IMG/VR virus record: IMGVR_UViG_3300017917_001914
Span: 1-64,000 of that record
DNA: 64,000 nucleotides
Strand: one strand, 5' to 3'
Source of the DNA: a virus
Below, piece by piece: positions 42,190 through 52,400 of this stretch. Position 1 is the stretch's first letter. Each line of letters starts with the position of its first letter. The notes beneath the pieces were generated by a model. That model made no database searches. It saw nothing but the letters and a program-made list of their open reading frames with translations, and was not told the origin of the DNA. The position numbers and the translations under genes were made by a program.

Positions 42190-44070
42190 ATGCAAGACGC
42201 GGGAAGTAATTTAGATTCTAGTGCCAATAAAGGTAAGGACATTCTTAATGAGTTAGGTAAAGCATTAAAAAGTAATTTTAGTGTTGAGGCCATTGGTATG
42301 GTTGTTGCAGAACTTGATACTGGTGCTAGTCTACTATTAAAACAATTTGGTGTTGGTCAAGAAATGGCTCAAACATTAAGAGCAACCATGGCGGATGCTG
42401 TTAGTAATGTTAGAGCTTTAGGTGGTGATATATCGGACGTTATTAAAACTCAAGAGGCTGCATCAAAAGCGTTAAGTAGAAATGTTATTTTATCTGCCGA
42501 AGTTACTAAAGACCTTTATGCAACATTTAAAGTAACCGGAATAGAAGCTGGTAGAGTTGTTACGGCTATGAAAGATGTTGGTATTGGTTCAGGAAAGGCG
42601 GCTGAAGAGATGAAAAAAGTTGTTGATATTGCGGTACAATCAGGTGTAAATGCTCAGGCGGTATCTGAAAAAGTTGTCGCAAATATGGATGCACTTAATA
42701 AATATAATTTTGAAGGTGGTGTATCAGGATTGGCTAAAATGGCGGCACAAGCGACAATGTTAAGAATTGATATGGGTCAAACTTTAGCTTTTGCTGAAAA
42801 AGTATTTGACCCTGAAGGTGCTATTGAAATGGCCGCGGCGATGCAAAGATTAGGGGTATCTCAAAGTAGTTTACTTGACCCATTAAAAATGATGGATTTA
42901 GCTCAAAATGACCCTGCTGAGTTACAAAATCAATTGGCTGAAATGGGTAAACAATTTGTTCAGTTAAATGAAAAAGGCGATTTTGAAATTATGCCGGGGG
43001 CAAAACGTCAATTAAGAGAAATATCCAAAGCTATGGGTATTCCTTATGAACAATTAACAAAAATGGCGTTAGGTAGTGCTGAGTTGGAAGATAAAATGAG
43101 TAAAATTCGTTTTCCTGATTTAGATATAGATGAGGACAAACAGAAGATGATAGCCAATATGGCTGAAATGGGTAAAGGTGGTAAGTATGAAGTACAAGTT
43201 AAAGATGAGGAAACAGGTCAAACAATAACAAAGGCTATTGATGAATTAACTAAAAAAGATGTTGAAAATCTTGAGAAAATGGCTAACACTGCTCCAAAAA
43301 CTATGGAGGAATTGGCTAAAGACCAATTAAGTGCTTTAGAATCTATTGCTGCGGATATTAAATCAATGGCTGATAAAACAGGATTGGCTGCTGCAAGAAC
43401 TAAAGCGATGGGAACTACTTTAAGTTATGGTAGAGATTTATCAAAAAGTGTTGCAAAAACTCTTTCACCAAAACAATTAGAAACTAAAACTCTTGCTGCA
43501 ACTATTGACGCAGGAATTGATAAAAATTTAAACGTTCTTCAAAGATTAACTGATGGTGAAATAACAGCATCTCAAGCAAGAAAAGAAGTTGGTGAAAATT
43601 TAACAAAATTGAATTCATTACTAAAGGCTGCGTATAATGAAGGTCTTGATAGTGCTAAAGAGGAACAAAAAAAATTAAATGAAAAATATCCTGTTCCTGA
43701 GCAACTTATGAGACTTGCAACAGGTGATTTACGTGGGGTTAAAAGTAGTGAAAAACCTCGAACTAATATTACTAGAGAAATTGGAAATGTTAGAAATACA
43801 TCTTCAATACCGACAAATAATACTCAACCTCAATCAAGTAACGTATCTACTGAAAAACCAATTGAAATTACGTTGAATCATAATATTGATTTAAAAACAA
43901 ATGGTAATATTGATACTAATCAAGTTGTTATGGCTCTTAAGAATACAGATGTTCAACAAGGTATGGTTAGTGCCTTAAAAGAAGCTATGTATAATAATGG
44001 ATTATTAGCACCAACTTCAAATAAAACACAACTAATGAATCCTAACTTATCTCAAAATTTAGTTGGATAA
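42190..44070 (+). CDS. tape measure protein
   Basis: This 626-residue, mostly helical protein sets tail length and probably carries DNA-ejection functions. Ala/Lys/Met-rich amphipathic helices run almost end to end (ALKSNFSVEAIGMVVAELDTG, GQEMAQTLRATMADAVSNVRALGGD, EEMKKVVDIAVQSGVNAQAVSEKV, MAAAMQRLGVSQSSLLDPLKMMDLA). Residues about 520-570 are a disordered Asn/Ser/Thr segment, and the C-terminus carries a small domain (IEITLNHNIDLKTNGNIDTNQVVMALKNTDVQQGMVSALKEAM). Position directly after the gp26-like chaperone is diagnostic. It equals T4 gp29 in role (590 residues). Confidence 0.82.
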   Translation: MQDAGSNLDSSANKGKDILNELGKALKSNFSVEAIGMVVAELDTGASLLLKQFGVGQEMAQTLRATMADAVSNVRALGGDISDVIKTQEAASKALSRNVILSAEVTKDLYATFKVTGIEAGRVVTAMKDVGIGSGKAAEEMKKVVDIAVQSGVNAQAVSEKVVANMDALNKYNFEGGVSGLAKMAAQATMLRIDMGQTLAFAEKVFDPEGAIEMAAAMQRLGVSQSSLLDPLKMMDLAQNDPAELQNQLAEMGKQFVQLNEKGDFEIMPGAKRQLREISKAMGIPYEQLTKMALGSAELEDKMSKIRFPDLDIDEDKQKMIANMAEMGKGGKYEVQVKDEETGQTITKAIDELTKKDVENLEKMANTAPKTMEELAKDQLSALESIAADIKSMADKTGLAAARTKAMGTTLSYGRDLSKSVAKTLSPKQLETKTLAATIDAGIDKNLNVLQRLTDGEITASQARKEVGENLTKLNSLLKAAYNEGLDSAKEEQKKLNEKYPVPEQLMRLATGDLRGVKSSEKPRTNITREIGNVRNTSSIPTNNTQPQSSNVSTEKPIEITLNHNIDLKTNGNIDTNQVVMALKNTDVQQGMVSALKEAMYNNGLLAPTSNKTQLMNPNLSQNLVG

Positions 44071-44084
44071 AATAAAGTACAATC

Positions 44085-44092
44085 TATTTATA
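44085..44092 (+). promoter_or_regulatory. TATTTATA element before the large baseplate gene
   Basis: TCTATTTATAGATAAATA lies 15 bases before the ATG at 44108 and includes a partial palindrome. Confidence 0.35.
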
Positions 44093-44107
44093 GATAAATA
44101 ATAATAT

Positions 44108-47100
44108 ATGTCAGACAGTCCATTATCATTTGCATCCACGGCATCCTTTAGAAATTCTCTAATGGCGAAAAACTTGGCCCCATATAGTGTCCAAGGGGTT
44201 TATACACCACCAGCAAATCAAGTTAATTACGAAACTGTTTTAGGTGTTAGTAATGTTATTGATTCACCTGGTGAATTAATTACAGGTGACCCGTATGCAA
44301 ATTTATTATATCCATTAAATGAATATGGGCCAAATGGAGGTTATAATTTACAAATAAATTATAACGGGCCTCCATTACCTGTTAATTCTAATCAAGGAGA
44401 ATACAACCCTAATGATACTGTGTTAGATTTAGTTAATGAGTTTTTTATTGACGCTGCGTACATTCAAAACAGATATGGGCCTGCCGGTAGTTTTAACGAT
44501 ATGGTTATTATTACTGATGTTGAGAATAACAATAAGATTTATCAACCTTATTGGGAGCCACCAAGTTTTGCACCCTCTTCATATTCACCATATAATATTT
44601 TATTATCACCAAATCCTATTGGTAGTAATGGTTTATTATCTCAAGATTCATTTATCGCGAGATTTGGGGCATCAGAATTAAACTCTTTATTGAAAAAAAG
44701 AATTGACGCTGAATTATTCCAAAACACATTAGGTCAAATCAACTTACAATCTCTACAAGACCCTTTTGAGATTAGTATGATGTTGTCAGGACAACAACCT
44801 TTAGTTTATAAAAATTGGAAGATTACAGTGCCTGAAAACCCTGTTGTTGCGGCTGCCGACTTCTTAACAAGATTAGCGGGGGCTTATTGGCCTGTTTCCT
44901 TAATACCGGGGGATTACTTTAATGATAATAACGAAAATAGTCAAACACAACAAACATCAAACGCCTTAAATACTGTAAATCAATTAACAGGTGGTTTATT
45001 AGGCCCAATATTAAATTTTAATAGAAGTGGTTCTCAAATATTTTTGGCTAACACCGGTAACGGACAAAGGTCTGTTTTATTTGCAAATATAAATTACAAT
45101 AGATATCAACCATCTTATGATAAAGATTATGGTTTATTATTTGGTGTTGCACAAGGACTTGTTAATTTATTAGTTCCAAATATTAATCCGGGTAATGGTA
45201 CACTAGTTGGTGGTTATTATGTTGGTAATAGAACATCAGAACCTTCTTACATTACATCACCCCCAAATCAAATACCGGTTAACGCCTTTGGTCAACAAGA
45301 CCCTTCACCTGTTTATGGCCCATCTGAGATGGGTATTTTATATGAAGGTAATGAATCAACACTTAGTAATTTTGGTTTAGGAGGTAAGTCCTATAGTGAT
45401 GGTGGTGGTATTGACGGAGGATTTGTTTGGGTATCTCCAAAATATAAAGCCAATGCAGGATTCCGAGCAATACCGGGAGGTGGTTCGGGAACAATGGATG
45501 AAGATTATCAATTGGTTAGTGGAAACATTACAAGAGATGAATCTACAAATATTGAATTTAAAGAAACATCAATATTAGACCAAACTCAAAGATTAATTGA
45601 TTCGGCGGATGGTGTTACAGGTATTGCCCGATTAAAACATGTGGGTAATGCGATGAACCAAATTAGTAAAGTATTCAATGATGGATATAAAGAAATTACT
45701 AAAGGTTCTCAAGTGTTGTCGTATACAGATAATACAACCGGTGGTGCTGCGGGAATTGAATATTGTAGAGTTTTTACAAAAGACAATCCTTATTACACAT
45801 ATAATGATTTACAAAAAACAGATGGTATAACAACTTCAGGAAGAAGGTTTACTCACTCTGTGTTAGATAATACATATAACTTAAACATAGTACCATTAAG
45901 AAATCCGGGGTCAACAAACATTATTGCTAATAATGTTAATGGAACGGGGGGTTATGCTAAAAAATATATGTTTTCTATTGAAAATTTAGCATGGAGAACT
46001 TCAAGTAGACCTGGGTTTACTTACGATGAATTACCTGTTTGTGAAAAAGGGCCAAATGGTGGTAGAGTTATGTGGTTTCCACCTTATGATTTAAAATTTT
46101 CAGATAGTAGTACTGCAAATTGGAATGATACTTCATTTTTAGGTAGACCTGAACCAATTTATACATATAAAAACACTAGTAGAAGTGGACAATTAAGTTG
46201 GAAGATTATTGTGGATAGTCCTTCGGTTATGAATACTGTTGTTGAAAAACAATTAAAAGGTCAAAATAAAGAAAGAATTAATTCAATTATTGACTCATTC
46301 TTTGCTGGATGTGTTAAATATGACATCTATGATTTAGCATTAAAATTTAATACAATTCCAACTAAGGATTTATATACGTATCAAGAGATTTTAAGTAATC
46401 CAAGATTAACGGATGAAGAGTTAAAGAATGTTAGTGCAAATATTCCAAGAGAAAATTCTGTACCTCAAGGTGGTGCGGGTAGTCCGGCTGATTCTTCAGT
46501 ACAAACGGCAAATCCTGACACATCTATTGATGATTTTAAAAAGAATTATTCACAATTAGCGTTTTATTTTGATAATGATATTCCTGACCCAAAATCAAAT
46601 GGAACAGTTTCTTCTGTACCATATGATGTAACATATGCAGCTTATACAAGTGCCGAAAATAAAAAAACATATGTTGATACTGCAAGTGGAATTTTTAATG
46701 AGGGTAGTATTAATAGAAATGTTGGTGAATTTTTCACAAATATTGTAGAATCTAATTATAAAAAAATTGCTCTTAATGATAATAATTTCATAAAAGATGC
46801 TTATAATATTCTAAAAGAGAAAAAAGGAACTATAAGTATTCAAATGGTTGGTTCGGCATCTGCGACAGCAAGTGTTAAATATAATGAAAATTTGTCTAAA
46901 CGAAGAAATGATTCGGTTATTGACTTTTTAAGAGCGTATCCTGTTGGTGGTGAAACATTGGCACAATTTTTTGATAATAAAACATTACAAGTAACATTAC
47001 AAACAGGTGCTGGTGAACAAATTGTTATTCCTCAAGGAGAATCAGGTACAGGTACACAAGTTAATTGTACTCAAGATGTAAAAGATAAGAATGGTCAAGT

Positions 47101-49111
47101 TACTAAATTTTCTCAAGTATATTCTACTGATGCTATGGCGTGTAGAAGAGTTAAGATTAATAATATTCTTGTAACACCAACGGTAACTACAACAACGACT
47201 ACTTTAAAAGTTGAAATAACTACACCTGAAGTTAGTGCAACAACAATCAATACTATAAAACCTGTTCAAACTGTTGAAATACAACAAAAATTAAAAGAAG
47301 GTATTGGTAAAAGAATTTTAAGACAATTATTAAGTGAATGTGATTATTTTGAAGTTATTAAAGAAAATAATCCTATACTATATGGGTCAATTGCGGATAA
47401 GATTAAATTTTTTAATCCTGCATTTCATTCCATGACACCTGAAGGGTTAAATTCAAGATTAACATTTTTAAATCAATGTGTTAGACCTGGTGAAACAATA
47501 CCGGTTATTGGTACGGACGGTAAACCAAAATACAATGATGCTGTAAATACTTCTTTTGGTGCACCACCGGTTTTAATATTAAGAATTGGTGATTTCTACA
47601 ATGGTAAAATAATACCAAAAACAATTTCATTTTCATATGAACCATTAGTGTTAGATATGAATCCTGAAGGTATAGGTGTTCAACCAATGATTGCAAATGT
47701 TAATTTAAGTTTTGATATGATTGGTGGTATGGGATTAGCTAAACCTGTAGAACAATTACAGAATGCGTTATCATTCAACTACTACGCAAATACTGAAATT
47801 TATGATGAAAGAGCAACATGGACTGAAGACACTTCAGCTTTAGATGCTAAATTAATTCAATCAATATTAGATGCTCAACCACCGGTTACGGTTAACAATG
47901 TTCAAAATGGTGTTGTTAATGATGGTGGAAATACCATTGGGGAAATATTAACTAATATTCCGGTAACTAATGGTCAAACAGGTGAAATAACCTATATGAG
48001 TATAATGGATAAAATATTAGACGCAACTAAAGAATATTATACTAATGTTTTAAATCAAAGTGATAGTATAGTTAAATCGTACAATTATGGTGTGTGGCAA
48101 TTAATTACTCAAGATAGATTATATACTTCGGGAGAAATAAGTTTAAATTCTAGTAGTATATTGGCACCAATTTACGGAAAACCGGAAGGTGTTGAAACTA
48201 AAGTGGATTCATTGTTTAGTACGTTTATTTCAGATATTAATGCTGATAATCCAACAAATAAAAATTATATCATATCACGATTAGTTGGTTTTAAATTTAC
48301 TGATGCGACAATTCAAAGAGTTAAAACTAATATGAATCAATATATTAATACATTAAAAAGTGATTACAGTAGTGGTTTATTTACTAAAATTCAAGAAATA
48401 GTTGTGTTAGAACAAAGTATGGTTCAAATAATTAGAAAAATTAATTTAGTTACAACTAAAACTGATGGTAAGATTTTAGATACGGGAGTTCCAAGAGTTT
48501 ATACAATTTCAGGTACAACTGAAGTTAATAGTGCTAGTCTTGGGTCTCCATTAGATACATATCAAGAGTTATGTGATGATTATCGTTTAGTTGGTCTTAG
48601 ATTAGATGAATTTAATGTATTGATGGAGTCTGAAAAAATAATAACAACTATTACAGTTCCATATGAAGGGCCGGGTGAATTTGAACCAATATCGAAAGAG
48701 TTTGCAACAGCATCAGTTGAAGACAAACGTCAATTTATGGTTATGGCACAAATTTTTAATGATAAAAATAAATTAACGGAATTTAAAAATGCAATTATTA
48801 GTGGTGAGTTAAAGAATGATAATAAATTAGTTAGAAAATTTAATAACATTTGTGATGATTTTGCGGATTTAACTAAAAAAGAATTAATTGCTGAACAAAA
48901 ATTTATTAAAACAATTAGGGATAAAGAATCGTATTCAAAATTTGTAAATCAAACCGCTTATCCTAAAGGTAAGTTAAGAAAATTTACATATACTACTGTT
49001 CCTGACCCTGCAACTGAAACACAACAAAAAACAGATATTGCGAATTTATATAAAACAGTTAATGTGAATAATGATAAATTAACATTTGACGGTAAAATAA
49101 AATTTGATTAA
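44108..49111 (+). CDS. large baseplate/tail-tip protein with an OmpA-like domain
   Basis: This 1667-residue structural protein opens with FASTASFRNSLMAKNLAPYSVQGVYTPP and long Pro/Asn/Tyr-rich regions. Around residues 640-700 the segment GGRVMWFPPYDLKFSDSSTANWNDTSFLGRPEPIYTYKNTSRSG recalls the nested FIGRGE tail-protein domain seen in baseplate LysM proteins. Residues about 865-985 look like an OmpA-type peptidoglycan-binding domain (ISIQMVGSASATASVKYNENLSKRRNDSVIDFL). A short Thr run (VTTTTTTLKVE) comes next. Residues about 1150-1250 hold a second tail domain (PVLILRIGDFYNGKIIPKTISFSYEPLVLDMNPEGIGVQPMIANVNLSFDMIGG). The C-terminus is helical. It lies before the gp53-like gene. The peptidoglycan-binding module may anchor the tail tip during puncture. 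Confidence 0.68.
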   Translation: MSDSPLSFASTASFRNSLMAKNLAPYSVQGVYTPPANQVNYETVLGVSNVIDSPGELITGDPYANLLYPLNEYGPNGGYNLQINYNGPPLPVNSNQGEYNPNDTVLDLVNEFFIDAAYIQNRYGPAGSFNDMVIITDVENNNKIYQPYWEPPSFAPSSYSPYNILLSPNPIGSNGLLSQDSFIARFGASELNSLLKKRIDAELFQNTLGQINLQSLQDPFEISMMLSGQQPLVYKNWKITVPENPVVAAADFLTRLAGAYWPVSLIPGDYFNDNNENSQTQQTSNALNTVNQLTGGLLGPILNFNRSGSQIFLANTGNGQRSVLFANINYNRYQPSYDKDYGLLFGVAQGLVNLLVPNINPGNGTLVGGYYVGNRTSEPSYITSPPNQIPVNAFGQQDPSPVYGPSEMGILYEGNESTLSNFGLGGKSYSDGGGIDGGFVWVSPKYKANAGFRAIPGGGSGTMDEDYQLVSGNITRDESTNIEFKETSILDQTQRLIDSADGVTGIARLKHVGNAMNQISKVFNDGYKEITKGSQVLSYTDNTTGGAAGIEYCRVFTKDNPYYTYNDLQKTDGITTSGRRFTHSVLDNTYNLNIVPLRNPGSTNIIANNVNGTGGYAKKYMFSIENLAWRTSSRPGFTYDELPVCEKGPNGGRVMWFPPYDLKFSDSSTANWNDTSFLGRPEPIYTYKNTSRSGQLSWKIIVDSPSVMNTVVEKQLKGQNKERINSIIDSFFAGCVKYDIYDLALKFNTIPTKDLYTYQEILSNPRLTDEELKNVSANIPRENSVPQGGAGSPADSSVQTANPDTSIDDFKKNYSQLAFYFDNDIPDPKSNGTVSSVPYDVTYAAYTSAENKKTYVDTASGIFNEGSINRNVGEFFTNIVESNYKKIALNDNNFIKDAYNILKEKKGTISIQMVGSASATASVKYNENLSKRRNDSVIDFLRAYPVGGETLAQFFDNKTLQVTLQTGAGEQIVIPQGESGTGTQVNCTQDVKDKNGQVTKFSQVYSTDAMACRRVKINNILVTPTVTTTTTTLKVEITTPEVSATTINTIKPVQTVEIQQKLKEGIGKRILRQLLSECDYFEVIKENNPILYGSIADKIKFFNPAFHSMTPEGLNSRLTFLNQCVRPGETIPVIGTDGKPKYNDAVNTSFGAPPVLILRIGDFYNGKIIPKTISFSYEPLVLDMNPEGIGVQPMIANVNLSFDMIGGMGLAKPVEQLQNALSFNYYANTEIYDERATWTEDTSALDAKLIQSILDAQPPVTVNNVQNGVVNDGGNTIGEILTNIPVTNGQTGEITYMSIMDKILDATKEYYTNVLNQSDSIVKSYNYGVWQLITQDRLYTSGEISLNSSSILAPIYGKPEGVETKVDSLFSTFISDINADNPTNKNYIISRLVGFKFTDATIQRVKTNMNQYINTLKSDYSSGLFTKIQEIVVLEQSMVQIIRKINLVTTKTDGKILDTGVPRVYTISGTTEVNSASLGSPLDTYQELCDDYRLVGLRLDEFNVLMESEKIITTITVPYEGPGEFEPISKEFATASVEDKRQFMVMAQIFNDKNKLTEFKNAIISGELKNDNKLVRKFNNICDDFADLTKKELIAEQKFIKTIRDKESYSKFVNQTAYPKGKLRKFTYTTVPDPATETQQKTDIANLYKTVNVNNDKLTFDGKIKFD

Positions 49112-49113
49112 TT

Positions 49114-49440
49114 ATGGGTACTAGAGATTATTATAATAGATACAATAATTTTATTGTTAATGGACAACAAACTGTTGTTCCATATATTACTCTGCCAAGT
49201 AAAACCACCGATAAAAAATATATTTACAAAGTTGCTCAATCTAGATTAGATAAAGTTTCACAACAATTTTATGGTAGTCCTTATTTTGGTTGGTTAATTT
49301 TACAGGCAAACCCATTATACGCTGGTCAAGAGTGGAATATCCCTGATGGGGCTATCTTGACAATCCCTTATCCTTTAATAGCATCTTTACAGGATTACAA
49401 CAATGACTTAGAAAATTACTTCTTTTATTATGGTAGATAA
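49114..49440 (+). CDS. LysM-like baseplate protein (T4 gp53 / tail protein X type)
   Basis: This 108-residue protein has a LysM-like core, YIYKVAQSRLDKVSQQFYGSPYFGWLILQANPLYAGQEWNIPDGAILTIPYPL, characteristic of gp53 baseplate-wedge proteins and of tail protein X/XkdP-type modules. The start ATG is two bases after the preceding stop, and the last 11 bases overlap the hub gene. It would bridge the hub and wedge, with affinity for peptidoglycan possible. Confidence 0.8.
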   Translation: MGTRDYYNRYNNFIVNGQQTVVPYITLPSKTTDKKYIYKVAQSRLDKVSQQFYGSPYFGWLILQANPLYAGQEWNIPDGAILTIPYPLIASLQDYNNDLENYFFYYGR

Positions 49441-52400
49441 ATCGGAAAATATATTAGTTGAGTTTGATTATAACAACATATCAATCATTGACCCAAATAA
49501 AGTTATAGATAATGACGGAAGAGTACAAGAAAGATATGTAAAACAGGAAAACTTAGTTATGTATGCTAATTTAGAGTGTAAAGTTTTACCACGTACTAAA
49601 TTAGCACTTGGTGTTGCAAACAACGACCAAGTACAAACAGTTTCAATTGCGAGTATTAATTTTTTAAAGCCGGGTGATAAAACATATTTAGATAACTCAT
49701 ATACTGATGAGTTAACCGGTAAAGATACTATTACCGGTAATGGTGTTAATCAACCAAAATTAACATCAGTGTCTAATCCAAACAAAAGTAGTGATTATTA
49801 TATTAAACAAACAATAAATTCAGGTGGTAAACAAGCATCTGTTGATAATGGATTGTTAGGTATAACATCAATTAATATTAGACAAGGATTAGATTTCTTA
49901 CCTTCAATAACAATTGAATTAGAAGATGTTAAAGGTAGAGCAATGTTTGAGGCGGGTGATAATTCACCATACGCAGCTTTCTTTAATTTACCTTATCCGA
50001 TGTTTCAATTAACTATAAAAGGATTTTATGGTAAAGCCGTTAAATTACAATTAATGTTACAAACATTTTCGTCAAGATATGATACATCAAATGGTAATTT
50101 CAAAATTAAATTACATTTCTATACGTACAAATATACTTTATTAAGTGAAGTGCCTATGGCAGCATTAACAGCTGTACCACATATGTATCAATCAAGAGTT
50201 AATATACAAACTGTTAAAGGTAGTTTAACTAATTTTTCAAATGTTCAAGATTCTATTGTATCAAGAGGTTATCAAAAGGTTAGAGAGTTATATAGTGAAT
50301 ACAAATCAAAAGGTATGATTCCTGATGATTTTCCTGAGATTACCGTTGTACAAATGAGGGATAGAATTGAAAATTTTATTAAAAATATTTTAACATCATT
50401 TTCACAACAAAATTTAGACCCATTAACTTATGTTGAAGAATATCAAACATTGTTAGGTAATTTAGATAAAGATGTTTATGTTGGTGCCGGAACTTCTTGG
50501 TTTTCAAAATATATGGATACGGAAAATTATTTGGTAAAAACAGATGGAAATAAGGTATATACGTTCAAACCTGAAATTAATACTTCACAAAAAAGACAAA
50601 ATGCTTTAGCAGAATTACAAGGTATTATTAGTAAAGCTCAAGAAAAAATGGATGCTAATTCTGTTTGTGGAATAAACGGTAAATATACAATTGATGGTAA
50701 AACAAACAATAATTCACACGTCCCATTTAAAATTAAACCGGAAATATTCCCAATAGATTTAAAAGAATCGGATGTTAATGTTAGTGAAACATATAGACAA
50801 AGAAAAAAATTATCAACACAACCAACACCATTACAACTTCAGGAATTTAAAAATCAATTATCAGAAGAAGGTATTTTTAATTCATTAGTTATAACTAATA
50901 AAGGTGGTTCTGAAGAAAAAAAATTCCAATTTTATACTTTTGAAGGTGTGGGTCGATTTGAGGATTTAATAAATCAAATGGGTAAAGATGTTAAAACCGC
51001 TAAAGAAAATATTCAAGAGGGGTTAACTGAAGCTTTAACTAATTTATTACAAAAAAAAGATAATGGTATTGGATTTGTTCCAAATATTAGAAATGTACTT
51101 GCAGTTATTTTTGCAAATGGAGAGGCATTTTTAAGATTAATGGATGATGTACATGTTCAAGCTTGGAATTTAAATGATACTCAAATAAAGGCTCGAAGAA
51201 ATGCAATTTTAAATCCTGAAACCGCGAATGCTTGTGTGGATAATCTATCAACAGGTGATAATAAAACATTACCTATTTATCCTTGGCCTCAAATGTTGGT
51301 TGCAACATCAGGAAAAGATGGTCGTGAACAATTTGAACTTACATATCCTGGAGATAAGAGTGTAATAAATCAAACTAAAGCTTATCTAACTGATTTATGG
51401 CCTGAAGTTGAATTTGTTGAAGAGTTTATAAGAGCAACAACTCAAACAGTTAAACCGCCTGCAGACCCTTTAACCACGACAAATCCATTAACTGATGTTC
51501 AAAGAGTATCGTTAGATGCAATTGAATTTCCAATTAGTAATGCGGTTTATGATAATAAGGAAGAAATTAAATATTTTTATGAAATATTTGAAAGAATATT
51601 TTTAACATCAAATTATTCGGGATTATTAAGAAGTAATGGTAATACTCAAGACCAAGATAAAGTTACTGATGTTATTGCTGAGGCGGAAAGTATTAATATT
51701 CTACAAAGTTTATCAAACGATAATCCTTTTATAATTAAAAAATTAAAAGAGTTTGGTATTAACGCTGGAAATTTTGAGATATTGATGAGACATATTTCTA
51801 ATGACGGTACAGGTGAAAGTTGGCAAAATTTTATTAGAGGTATCTTTAATACATCATATATTAAAAATAAAGTTAATAATTCAAGTTTTGAATTTTTAAG
51901 TCAAAATTTGTTAAATGAATCTAAATCACAACCGTTAGTATCGTTACCAGGTGAAAACAATGTTGTTAATTTTATTTCAAATTCAACGTCAAGTAATATT
52001 TTTAATTTAACGGATACATATCCATTTACAAATTTTACTTGGGTTAAAAACGAGTTAGCGAATGGTAATTCAATATCAGATATTAAATCATCATATAATA
52101 CAACAAAAGTATTAACGTATAATACTAACAAAAAAATAATATCTAATTTTTTAGATATTACAAACAATAATGATAGAAGACCTTTTACTAATTTTTTATT
52201 TAATGATATTAAATCACCAATTTATACTTTTGATTTAAAATTATTTTATGAAAATAGAAGTTTTGATAGACAATTACCAACAGAAGGTAATTTAAGGTAT
52301 AATGATTATTCAGGGTTAGTTACTAGTAATCAAACAGTTTCAATGTTTAATACACCATATTTTGTTAATTCAATTCAAGAAGGTGTTAAGAATTTCAGAA

